Positions 1 through 5,777 of a stretch of DNA of 10,345 bases are shown piece by piece; position 1 is the stretch's first letter; each line of letters starts with the position of its first letter. A program made the translations under genes and the position numbers. The notes below the pieces were generated by a model that saw only the letters and a list, made by a program, of their open reading frames with translations, was not told the origin of the DNA and did no database searches. Origin of the DNA: Solobacterium sp. Lineage in GTDB: Bacteria > Bacillota_I > Bacilli_A > Erysipelotrichales > Erysipelotrichaceae. Location of the stretch: positions 1 to 10,345 of the forward strand of contig JAFOLE010000293.1 in NCBI GenBank assembly GCA_017419465.1. Reading direction: 5' to 3'.

Positions 1-186
1 CGCATTTGCATAGGCGCATGCTTCGCGGATGTCCTCATGCGTGAAATTGGATGCACGGCTGCGCAGGCTGTACTGCTTTCCGCCAAGATATACCGCATCG
101 GCGCCGTAATCCACCGCAGTCTTCAGCCGCAGAAGATCTCCGGCCGGCGCAAGCAGTTCCGGTTTAGAGTATCGTTTCCTGTCCAT
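1..186 (-). CDS. U32 family peptidase, N-terminal part (TrhP2/YrrO-like), cut by the window edge
   Basis: Only the first 62 residues lie in the window. They contain the U32 family N-terminus: PELLAPAGD at residues 9-17 and YGADAVYLGG at 27-36. B. subtilis YrrO and E. coli TrhP (YegQ), members of this family, are needed to form 5-hydroxyuridine at the wobble position of tRNA; a similar role here is inferred from family and gene order. The start is ATG at 186, preceded by a strong ribosome binding site, GGAGGGG (191-197 on the complementary strand). The start lies 23 bases inside the end of the preceding U32 gene, so the two are probably translationally coupled. The pair order, short U32 gene first and long one second, matches yrrN-yrrO. 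Family assignment is firm; the exact subfamily is less certain because most of the protein is missing. Confidence 0.82.
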   Translation of the reverse strand, partial: MDRKRYSKPELLAPAGDLLRLKTAVDYGADAVYLGGKQYSLRSRASNFTHEDIREACAYANA

Positions 187-1000
187 AATACCCCTCCGTG
201 CATTCCGGATGCGCTGTCCGCCAGGCATCGGTCTGTCCCGGCGCATCCTCATTATGCAGAACAGCCCGATACAGGCGAAGCGAACTGATCAGATGTTCCT
301 CCGTAAGAAAGGAATCATCCAGATAAAATGCGGATGCGCCGTGTTCCGCAAGCGGCTTGATATAATCAAAACTTTCCAGAACATAGTCCGTAAAGATCAT
401 CGTCCCATGTGCGGTTTCTTTGATCGGATAACGGTCCTTCCGTGTCTCTTCCCGCAGATACAGCGGTTCGTCCGGCAGACTAACCGCATACTGTTTCGCC
501 CAGGAGGAAAGCAGCTTCCGGGCGGATACCGACATCAGAAGATGTCCGTGAATCACAAATTCCGCACCCGGCTCGGTTTCCGCGATCCGGTACAGTTCTT
601 CTGCCGTAAGCAGCGGAGAAACCGTTACGCCTCTGATTCCGGTTTCTTCCCAGAACCGGATATCCTCACAGCTGGTCATCAGGGTTTCCGGCCGGTATAC
701 CAGACGGCTTCGCATCGATTCATCACACAGCGTAAGCACCGCCGGATCCGCAAACCAGATGCGCTCCGGCTTCACGGCTGCCAGTTCATTCATGACTTCC
801 TGCAGCTGGGCAAGTTCCGTTTCCCGGTACAGCCGGTTTAAAAGCACGCCGAACGGGCGTGAAGTATTGATTTCGTTCAGTTTTGTTTCCCGTAAGCCGC
901 TGAATGCGTGATCCGCAAGCGCAAAAACCGGAACTGCCTGTTCCGCGTACACTGCATCCGCCTGTCCGGCTGTGGAAACTCCGACATAAAAAGGTTCCAT
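164..1000 (-). CDS. U32 family peptidase, short form (TrhP1/YrrN-like)
   Basis: A 278-residue protein of the short U32 type. The U32 signature is visible around residues 147-165, with EFVIHGHLLMSVSARKLL, followed by LREETRKDRYPIKE near 182-195 and HGTMIF near 198-203, as in YrrN-like proteins. Despite the peptidase name, the B. subtilis homologues YrrN and YrrO act in tRNA 5-hydroxyuridine (ho5U34) synthesis, so a tRNA-modification role is inferred. It is the first gene of a minus-strand operon and overlaps the next U32 gene by 23 bases. The ATG at 1000 has no ribosome binding site at normal distance: AAAGGA sits 17 bases upstream, better placed for an out-of-frame ATG at 1008. TACAAT lies exactly six bases before the ATG, suggesting a leaderless start. 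No in-frame upstream ATG is available, and the N-terminus aligns by eye with the family. Confidence 0.83.
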   Translation of the reverse strand: MEPFYVGVSTAGQADAVYAEQAVPVFALADHAFSGLRETKLNEINTSRPFGVLLNRLYRETELAQLQEVMNELAAVKPERIWFADPAVLTLCDESMRSRLVYRPETLMTSCEDIRFWEETGIRGVTVSPLLTAEELYRIAETEPGAEFVIHGHLLMSVSARKLLSSWAKQYAVSLPDEPLYLREETRKDRYPIKETAHGTMIFTDYVLESFDYIKPLAEHGASAFYLDDSFLTEEHLISSLRLYRAVLHNEDAPGQTDAWRTAHPECTEGYYGQETIL

Positions 1001-1006
1001 GAAGGC

Positions 1007-1012
1007 ATTGTA
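1007..1012 (-). promoter_or_regulatory. Candidate -10 box (TACAAT) for a leaderless U32 transcript
   Basis: TACAAT on the minus strand is followed by six bases and then the ATG at 1000, so transcription would begin at or next to the start codon. The matching -35 (TTTTCC, 1030-1035, 17-base spacer) is weak. A rival minus-strand promoter lies further up: TTGAAG (1056-1061) and TATCTT (1034-1039), 16-base spacer. Confidence 0.4.
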
Positions 1013-1040
1013 CCGTATCCTTTCAGGCAGGAAAAGATAC

Positions 1041-1070
1041 TTGACGGCACAGAACCTTCAATGCTAGTTT
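1041..1070 (+). promoter_or_regulatory. Candidate folT promoter
   Basis: TTGACG at 1041-1046 matches the -35 consensus at five of six positions. The best -10 is an extended element, TG at 1062-1063 followed by TAGTTT at 1065-1070, with an 18-base spacer; the hexamer itself is poor. The predicted start near 1077 sits just upstream of the riboswitch core. The -35 falls within the rival minus-strand promoter for the U32 genes, so the two divergent promoters would compete. Confidence 0.4.
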
Positions 1071-1174
1071 GTGTTTGTACAACATCTGACAGTCGCGTTA
1101 AGTGCCGGAGAAGCGGGAAATCTCCGGACGAAAAGCACAGTTGCTTGCGGTGGCTGTTCGTTCCCCTGAAACTG
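1066..1174 (+). promoter_or_regulatory. Tetrahydrofolate (THF class I) riboswitch
   Basis: The segment carries the conserved THF-I core CGCGTTAAGTG (1094-1104) and GCGGTGG (1147-1153). P2 is GACAG (1088-1092) with CTGTT (1154-1158). P3 is a perfect seven-pair stem, CCGGAGA (1105-1111) with TCTCCGG (1121-1127). ACGAA follows, then a four-pair hairpin AAGC/GCTT (1133-1136 and 1143-1146). The P3 loop GGGAA (1115-1119) is complementary to TTCCC (1161-1165), reproducing the known loop pseudoknot. P1 is weak or ambiguous: AGTTT (1066-1070) or GTTT (1073-1076) with AAAC(T) (1169-1173). Position directly before folT fits the known regulon: high folate lowers uptake. Assignment rests on motif recall and hand folding. 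Confidence 0.85.
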
Positions 1175-1231
1175 AGAAAGATCTCTTTTTCTCTTTCTCA
1201 CCGAAGGGTGAAAAGACGAAAGGAGATTTTT
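1173..1231 (+). promoter_or_regulatory. folT expression platform: hairpin and possible Shine-Dalgarno sequestration
   Basis: A perfect nine-pair hairpin, TGAGAAAGA (1173-1181) with TCTTTCTCA (1192-1200), directly follows the aptamer. Its loop contains TCTCTTTT (1182-1189), which can pair over eight bases, including one G-U, with AAAGGAGA (1219-1226), the folT ribosome binding site. No T-tract follows, so control of translation is more likely than termination. Which state is on and which is off cannot be decided by eye. Confidence 0.5.
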
Positions 1232-1798
1232 ATGTTTTCTGCCATTTTTACAAAAGAATACTGGGCCTCTTCCTTCGCAAAAATGAAGGATACCCGTTAT
1301 CTCGCGATCATCGGACTGATGATTGCACTGAAGTATCTGCTCAACAATCTCCGGATTCCGGTCGCAGATAACCTCAACATCATGCTTACCTTTATTCCGA
1401 CTGCCGTGGAAGCCATGGTCGTCGGTCCGGGCGCTGCCATCATTTCCGCTGTCATCACGGACTTTCTGACTGGATTTCTGTCGCCGTTTGGCCCGTACTT
1501 TCCCGGCTATATGCTTTCCAAGGCACTCGGCGGCATCATCTTCGGCCTGTTTTTCTACCGCCGGAAATTCAAATTTGCGGATGTGCTCATCGCAAAGGCA
1601 CTGATTAATTACATCGTCAATGTCGGTCTTGGATCCCTGTGGAGTTCCATGCTGTATGGGAAGGCCTTTGTATTCTATGCGACCACATCGCTGATCAAGA
1701 ACACGATCCTTCTTCCGGTCGAGGCATTACTGCTGTATGCGCTCCTGCGTGCGCTCTGTCCGGTACTCGAGCGGCGCGGCATCATAAAAACGGCCTGA
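1232..1798 (+). CDS. folT: ECF transporter S component for folate
   Basis: A 188-residue integral membrane protein with about six hydrophobic segments and no water-soluble domain. FolT binds folate in the membrane and works with the shared EcfA-EcfA'-EcfT module, which is not in this window. Family marks include the LAIIGLMIALKYLL helix near residues 24-37 and GPYFPGYMLSKALGG near 87-101, a stretch typical of FolT-type S components. The ATG at 1232 is chosen because AGGAGA lies six bases before it and the aptamer ends upstream; longer readings of the frame would translate through the riboswitch. The THF riboswitch independently supports folate as substrate. Its stop is four bases from that of the convergent CapA-like gene, and no T-tract follows on its own strand, so how its transcript ends is unclear. 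Confidence 0.9.
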   Translation: MFSAIFTKEYWASSFAKMKDTRYLAIIGLMIALKYLLNNLRIPVADNLNIMLTFIPTAVEAMVVGPGAAIISAVITDFLTGFLSPFGPYFPGYMLSKALGGIIFGLFFYRRKFKFADVLIAKALINYIVNVGLGSLWSSMLYGKAFVFYATTSLIKNTILLPVEALLLYALLRALCPVLERRGIIKTA

Positions 1799-1815
1799 AC
1801 CATCAGTTCAGACCG
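1786..1815 (-). terminator. Terminator of the CapA-like gene, formed from coding ends
   Basis: On the minus strand a hairpin of CGG plus CTGAAC pairs with GTTCAG plus CCG (outer arms 1813-1815/1791-1793, inner arms 1806-1811/1795-1800, one mismatch, five-base loop) and is followed by five T residues (1790-1786). The stem uses the last codons and stops of both convergent genes. On the plus strand no T-run follows. Confidence 0.7.
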
Positions 1816-2900
1816 CCGATCCGGATACTGTCATCCATTCGCTGAAGCGTCTGGGTATATCCTTCATAAAGCTGTTTATGATCCGGGACCTCGGTGTCGT
1901 CCGCATCCTTCAGGAGTTTCACATCACTGTGCCCTTCCTTGACCGGTACCGAAACCACCAGATCCACTTTCGGATTGATCAGTTCGACCCGGCTCTTGTC
2001 TCCGTAGATCGTTTCCGTTACGGTCACTGCGCCGAGTGCGCCGATCCGTCCGGTGACATTATCTTCTTCGGAATACAGATCACCAAGGGAGTAGAAGACA
2101 AGCGTGTCATCGATCCAGCAGGCCGGCTGTACGGCGTGCTCCGAATAGCCGCAGATAATCGAGGCGCCCGCATCGGCAAGTGCCTCCGCAATCGTGCGCT
2201 GGCGCTCATTGGGCAGCGCTCCCGGTTCCCCGGCCCAGGTAATCGAAACAATCACAAGATCTGCCATATTCGCCGCTTCATTCACAAAGAGCGGCGTTTT
2301 TTCGTCATTGTACACATTGACGAGATAGTTTTCGTTTTCCGGAAGCGTTCCATTCAGTACATCGGTATAGGAAAGATAAATAACGGAGATTCCGTTGTAT
2401 TCACTCATCCGGATGAGATTGCTGGTATCGGTTGAGGTATGGGTCCCGCTGGTGCGCACCCGCTGAGCATCCCAGAATGCCATGGATTTATCGATGCCGT
2501 CTTTTCCAAACGCCAGCGCATCCGGATAGGCAAGTCCGTACATCCCGTATCCCTGCTCGATCAGCTCTTCGCCGAAGGAACGCGTTGTATTGGATCCGAT
2601 CAGAGAATGCATGGAAACAGCAGCCACATCATAGTTCTTCACAAGACTGTCCAGACTCGCGAAAACATGATCCGGCTGAATATCGCTGCACGGCATGACT
2701 GCACCGGCAGAGAGCACGTTGATGACATTGGTTTCTTCCTTACCGATCCAGAATTCCCCGCTCGCGGTAGGCTCCGGTTCCGCTTCTGTTTCAAGCCGGC
2801 GTGAAAGCAGGTTCATCACAAGGCTTGTGGCACTCAGAACAATGGCCAGCGCAATAAAGAATTTGCCGTAGGTATCCCAGAATTTCGAGCGATTTTCCAT
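1803..2900 (-). CDS. Membrane-anchored CapA-like protein, probable pseudoenzyme
   Basis: A 365-residue protein with a short basic N-terminus, one membrane helix near residues 13-32 and an extracytoplasmic domain resembling the CapA/PgsA fold (calcineurin-like metallophosphoesterase). The fold is recognised from YDVAAVSMHSL (90-100), NGISVIYLSYTDVLNG (169-184), ADLVIVSITWAGEP (213-226), a run of LADAGASIICGYSEHAVQP (241-259) and FYSLGDL (269-275). Key positions differ from typical CapA: the usual NNH near 125-130 is absent, the HWG motif reads TWAG, and the GHHPH motif reads GYSEH. Most metal ligands therefore seem lost, and a binding or structural role is more likely than catalysis. The start is ATG at 2900 rather than a 35-residue upstream extension, because that extension would cross the promoter and include no signal-like sequence. 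There is no ribosome binding site; TATAAT ends seven bases upstream. Confidence 0.72.
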   Translation of the reverse strand: MENRSKFWDTYGKFFIALAIVLSATSLVMNLLSRRLETEAEPEPTASGEFWIGKEETNVINVLSAGAVMPCSDIQPDHVFASLDSLVKNYDVAAVSMHSLIGSNTTRSFGEELIEQGYGMYGLAYPDALAFGKDGIDKSMAFWDAQRVRTSGTHTSTDTSNLIRMSEYNGISVIYLSYTDVLNGTLPENENYLVNVYNDEKTPLFVNEAANMADLVIVSITWAGEPGALPNERQRTIAEALADAGASIICGYSEHAVQPACWIDDTLVFYSLGDLYSEEDNVTGRIGALGAVTVTETIYGDKSRVELINPKVDLVVSVPVKEGHSDVKLLKDADDTEVPDHKQLYEGYTQTLQRMDDSIRIGGLN

Positions 2901-2906
2901 GGAATA

Positions 2907-2915
2907 ATTATACCA
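2907..2915 (-). promoter_or_regulatory. Extended -10 of the CapA-like gene, leaderless layout
   Basis: The minus strand reads TGGTATAAT, an extended -10 with a perfect hexamer (2912-2907), then six bases, then ATG at 2900. The predicted transcription start coincides with the A of the start codon. No convincing -35 is seen. Confidence 0.7.
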
Positions 2916-2920
2916 TGTAC

Positions 2921-2926
2921 TATAAT
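2921..2926 (+). promoter_or_regulatory. -10 box of yggS, leaderless layout
   Basis: A perfect TATAAT is followed by six bases and then ATG at 2933, so the transcript is predicted to start at the initiation codon. No good -35 is visible. The box lies eight bases from the oppositely oriented TATAAT of the CapA-like gene, so the two promoters should exclude each other. An inverted repeat CATGTA (2914-2919) / TACATG (2930-2935) flanks the box. Confidence 0.65.
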
Positions 2927-2932
2927 GTTTAC

Positions 2933-3580
2933 ATGTTTGCGGAAACAGAATACAGGACGGTATTAAAAGAACTTGAAGGCCGTGCATCGCTCTGTGCGGT
3001 GTCAAAACGGCATTCTCCCGAAGAGATTCTGCGTGCCTATGACCTTGGTCAGCGCATCTTCGGGGAAAACAAGGCCCAGGAGCTGCTTGCCAAGGCAGAC
3101 GTTTTGCCGAAGGACATTCAGTGGCACTTCATCGGGCATCTGCAGCGAAACAAGGTAAAGCAGATTCTCCCGTATGTTTCCTGCATTCAGTCATTGGATT
3201 CACTTCGGCTTGCGGAAACCATCGAGAAGGAAGCCGCCGCTCTTGGACGGACAGTCTCCTGCCTGCTGGAATTCCATCTTGCCGCACAGGATACCCGCAA
3301 AACCGGGCTTCTTCCGGAAGAAGCCGACGCAATGATGCAGGCATGTCAGAACCTGCCGCATCTTTCCATCGACGGCATCATGGCAATGGGACCGCATACG
3401 GATGATATTGACGCAATCCGCGAGGTATTCTGCGAAGGACGCGGACTCTATGATCGGCTGCGTGTAAAATACCCTTCCATTCACATCCTCTCCATGGGCA
3501 TGAGCGATGATTATCCGCTTGCCCTGGAGGCAGGTTCGAATATGGTCCGAATCGGATCAAAACTGTTTCAGGAGGACTGA
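2933..3580 (+). CDS. YggS family pyridoxal phosphate homeostasis protein
   Basis: A 215-residue single-domain PLP-binding barrel protein of the YggS/YlmE/PLPBP family, which buffers PLP and affects amino acid and vitamin B6 balance without a known catalytic reaction. Diagnostic motifs are AVSK (22-25, K25 the expected PLP lysine), FGENKAQE, WHFIGHLQRNKVK, SLDS, SMGMSDDYPLAL and VRIGSKLF close to the C-terminus. The start at 2933 is preferred over the in-frame ATG at 2915: TATAAT at 2921-2926 lies inside the longer reading, the shorter form has normal family length, and the extra residues MYYNVY look like translated promoter. No Shine-Dalgarno is present. The stop abuts the aminotransferase ATG directly, so the two genes are co-transcribed and likely coupled. 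Confidence 0.92.
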   Translation: MFAETEYRTVLKELEGRASLCAVSKRHSPEEILRAYDLGQRIFGENKAQELLAKADVLPKDIQWHFIGHLQRNKVKQILPYVSCIQSLDSLRLAETIEKEAAALGRTVSCLLEFHLAAQDTRKTGLLPEEADAMMQACQNLPHLSIDGIMAMGPHTDDIDAIREVFCEGRGLYDRLRVKYPSIHILSMGMSDDYPLALEAGSNMVRIGSKLFQED

Positions 3581-4813
3581 ATGATGTCATTTGTAAGAAA
3601 AGACGCAAATCCGAATCCGATCGTCGATACCGTATTCGCGGTTGCGATGTATGCAATGCTGGATAAGCAGGAGAACGGTGATCTCGTCACGGATGCGACG
3701 ATCGGCTCGCTGTTTGATGAAGACGGCAACTTTGTCGCATTTCACAGTGTATTTGATCACTATGACGCGCTCGATCACCGCATCAAAGGCGCTTATGCCG
3801 CAAGTTTTCTCGGTAATCCCGACTTCTGCCGGGATGTCTATAACTGGGTGACCCAGGGAACCGAACTTTCCCTCGCCCATTCCGTCATTGCCACACCCGG
3901 CGGAAGCGGCGCGATTTCATCCGCCATTACATCATTTCTCGACAAGGGCGAAACCATTATCCTGCCGGATATCGGCTGGAGTTCCTATGAACTGATGGCA
4001 ACCCAGTACAACATCAATTTCACGCATTATCAGATGTTTGACGGGGACCGGTTCAATCTCGCCTCTGTAAAGGAAGCTCTCGTTTCCTCCATGAATACAC
4101 AGGGACGTGCAGTACTTGTCGTAAATGACCCGTGCCACAACCCGACCGGATACTCCCTTACCATGGAAGAATGGGAAGAACTGGTACGTATTCTGAATGA
4201 AGTCTCTGCCCGGGGACCGATCATTCTGATCGATGATATCGCCTATATTGATTACGCATATGATGGTGCACACAGCCGTGCCTATATGAATACCTTCAAT
4301 CAGTTTTCGGATAACGTCATGGCTGTGATCGCATTCTCCTGTTCCAAAGCGCTGACCTCCTACGGACTCCGCTGCGGTGCGGCCGTAATTCTTGCGCAGA
4401 AACAGGAAGCGGTCCGGGAAGCGGAAATCGTCTTTGAAAAGACTGCACGTGCGATCTGGTCGAATATTCCCAATGCCGCTATGGCAAATTTCAGCTGGGT
4501 TGTAAACGAAAACCGGGACGCATATCTTGCGGAAAAACAGCAGTACATCGATCTGTTAAAACAGCGCAGTTCCCTGTTTCTGAAGGAAGCGGAAGCCTGC
4601 GGCCTCCCGTTATATCCCTACAAGGAGGGATTCTTCATCACCATTAAGGTCGATCCCGCAAAAACCGAAGCGATTCATGAAGCGCTCATGAGGGATCATA
4701 TCTACACCGTAACCATGCCCGGCGGCATCCGCGTCGCCGTCTGTTCTCTGCCCCTTCGTAAGACCTCGGGTCTTGCGGAACGGATCCTGCAGATCATCAA
4801 TACCGTTGAGTAG
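3581..4813 (+). CDS. Class I PLP-dependent aminotransferase (aspartate/aromatic type)
   Basis: A 410-residue fold-type I aminotransferase. Expected cofactor residues are visible: GGSG at 107-110, NPTG at 187-190 (N187), D219-I-A-Y222, the Schiff-base lysine K256 in SCSKALTS, R264 eight residues later for phosphate binding, and R384 in GGIRVAV, which should hold the substrate carboxylate. The spacing follows aspartate aminotransferase, and the layout suggests an aspartate- or aromatic-amino-acid enzyme using 2-oxoglutarate; the true substrate cannot be read from sequence. AGGAGG precedes two adjacent ATG codons, 3581 and 3584, at spacings of five and eight bases; either could be used. It directly follows yggS, a PLP-buffering protein, and precedes the zinc-phospholipase-like gene by 14 bases in one operon. 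Confidence 0.9.
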   Translation: MMSFVRKDANPNPIVDTVFAVAMYAMLDKQENGDLVTDATIGSLFDEDGNFVAFHSVFDHYDALDHRIKGAYAASFLGNPDFCRDVYNWVTQGTELSLAHSVIATPGGSGAISSAITSFLDKGETIILPDIGWSSYELMATQYNINFTHYQMFDGDRFNLASVKEALVSSMNTQGRAVLVVNDPCHNPTGYSLTMEEWEELVRILNEVSARGPIILIDDIAYIDYAYDGAHSRAYMNTFNQFSDNVMAVIAFSCSKALTSYGLRCGAAVILAQKQEAVREAEIVFEKTARAIWSNIPNAAMANFSWVVNENRDAYLAEKQQYIDLLKQRSSLFLKEAEACGLPLYPYKEGFFITIKVDPAKTEAIHEALMRDHIYTVTMPGGIRVAVCSLPLRKTSGLAERILQIINTVE

Positions 4814-4827
4814 AAAGAGGAAAACCC

Positions 4828-5694
4828 ATGCCAGCAGCTACAACTCATGCCGAATTCGCAAAAAGTGTCTATGAAGCGATGCCGGAAGAAAAAAAGAAGG
4901 AAATCACCAGTCTTCCGATGTACTATCTCGGTTCCCAGGGACCCGATCTGTTTTTCTTCCACCGTTACATGTTTCTCCCCAATTCTCTGCATCAGTACGG
5001 CGGTCTGATGCACCACCAGAAGGTAAAGGAAACGATTGCCTATATGAAGGCGCATACGCCTACCCCTGCCCTGCACAGTTATTACTGCGGATTCCTGACG
5101 CATTATTCGCTCGACGCCTTCTGTCATCCGATCATCAATGCCTTTGCGAAGATGGAACAGGATCTTTACGGCACCCACGTAAGTGAAGCGCACTTCCGCC
5201 TGGAGGGAGAGATTGACGGCTGGCTGTTAAACAAACTCGGCCGTTCGGTTAAGGATTACAACGTCTACAACATGCTGAAGATTTCGGATCAGGAAGTAAA
5301 GGAACTCGCCAGGATGTATCACGGTCTCTTCCAGATCGTTTATGCGCTGAATATTCCCGAAAAGACAATCGAAAACGCATGCCGCGACTGCATGCGCATT
5401 ACCCGCCAGCTTCGTCCGCAGAAAACAAAGCACAGGATTGCGCGCGGCATTGAGACAGTTGCACGCATGCCGCACCTGATTACCGGCATGATGCTTACCG
5501 ACAAGGAAAATGCACAGCCCGCGGTGCTCAATCCGGACCATGCATTATGGGTATGGTACGGTGAAAGCCGCAAGACATTCCCTGAGCTGATGGATGAAGC
5601 ACGGGAATATGCGCTGAAGCTGATTCCCGATGCCGATCCGGCAATGATCAAAAAGAACTTCAACGGCGTCCCGCTTGGCGAAACGATCCTGTGA
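4828..5694 (+). CDS. Zinc-dependent phospholipase C fold protein, cytosolic
   Basis: A 288-residue helical protein resembling the zinc-dependent phospholipase C / S1-P1 nuclease family. Probable zinc ligands occur in the usual order: H7 in TTHAEF, D40 in GSQGPD, H62/H63 in MHHQK, H92 and D96 in GFLTHYSLD, H100 in CHP, and H122 with E126 in HFRLE. Classical members are secreted toxins or lipases, but this one has no signal peptide and the first zinc-ligand motif begins at residue 5, so it should stay in the cytoplasm. Such genes are frequent and uncharacterised in Bacillota; the substrate is unknown. Residues 190-215 are rich in basic residues. An AGAGG ribosome binding site precedes the ATG. 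It is the last gene of the yggS operon and is followed by a strong terminator. Confidence 0.82.
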   Translation: MPAATTHAEFAKSVYEAMPEEKKKEITSLPMYYLGSQGPDLFFFHRYMFLPNSLHQYGGLMHHQKVKETIAYMKAHTPTPALHSYYCGFLTHYSLDAFCHPIINAFAKMEQDLYGTHVSEAHFRLEGEIDGWLLNKLGRSVKDYNVYNMLKISDQEVKELARMYHGLFQIVYALNIPEKTIENACRDCMRITRQLRPQKTKHRIARGIETVARMPHLITGMMLTDKENAQPAVLNPDHALWVWYGESRKTFPELMDEAREYALKLIPDADPAMIKKNFNGVPLGETIL

Positions 5695-5704
5695 AAAAAT
5701 TTCG

Positions 5705-5728
5705 AACAGCACTCCGGTGCTGTTTTTT
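5705..5728 (+). terminator. Terminator of the yggS-aminotransferase-phospholipase operon
   Basis: AACAGCAC (5705-5712) pairs perfectly with GTGCTGTT (5717-5724) around a TCCG loop and runs into six T residues (5723-5728), ten bases after the stop codon. Confidence 0.93.
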
Positions 5729-5731
5729 CAT

Positions 5732-5765
5732 AAAAAAAGCACCGCATAATCGTGATATGCGATGC
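5732..5765 (-). terminator. Terminator of the pyrophosphatase-like gene
   Basis: On the minus strand a ten-pair stem, GCATCGCATA (5765-5756) with TATGCGGTGC (5748-5739) including one G-U pair and a seven-base loop, is followed by seven T residues (5738-5732). It lies 13 bases after the stop at 5778. Confidence 0.9.
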
Positions 5766-5777
5766 AGAAAGTCAGAT

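Noticed and set aside
209..841. 210-codon plus-strand open frame
   Set aside because: It is antisense to the U32 gene, has no ribosome binding site, and its translation is rich in Arg, Cys and His typical of a shadow frame.
1173..1200. Intrinsic terminator after the THF aptamer
   Set aside because: The nine-pair stem is AT-rich and is not followed by a T-tract; the T-run is inside the loop, so transcription termination is unlikely.
908..1231. N-terminal extension of the folT frame by 108 codons
   Set aside because: It would translate through the riboswitch and the promoter; the ATG at 1232 has a strong AGGAGA site and gives a normal FolT length.
2901..3005. 35-codon N-terminal extension of the CapA-like protein
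   Set aside because: It crosses the divergent promoter and overlaps the yggS coding region; the ATG at 2900 starts a normal short tail before the membrane helix.
4702..5193. 163-codon minus-strand open frame
   Set aside because: It is antisense to the aminotransferase end and the phospholipase-like gene, with no recognisable domain or ribosome binding site.
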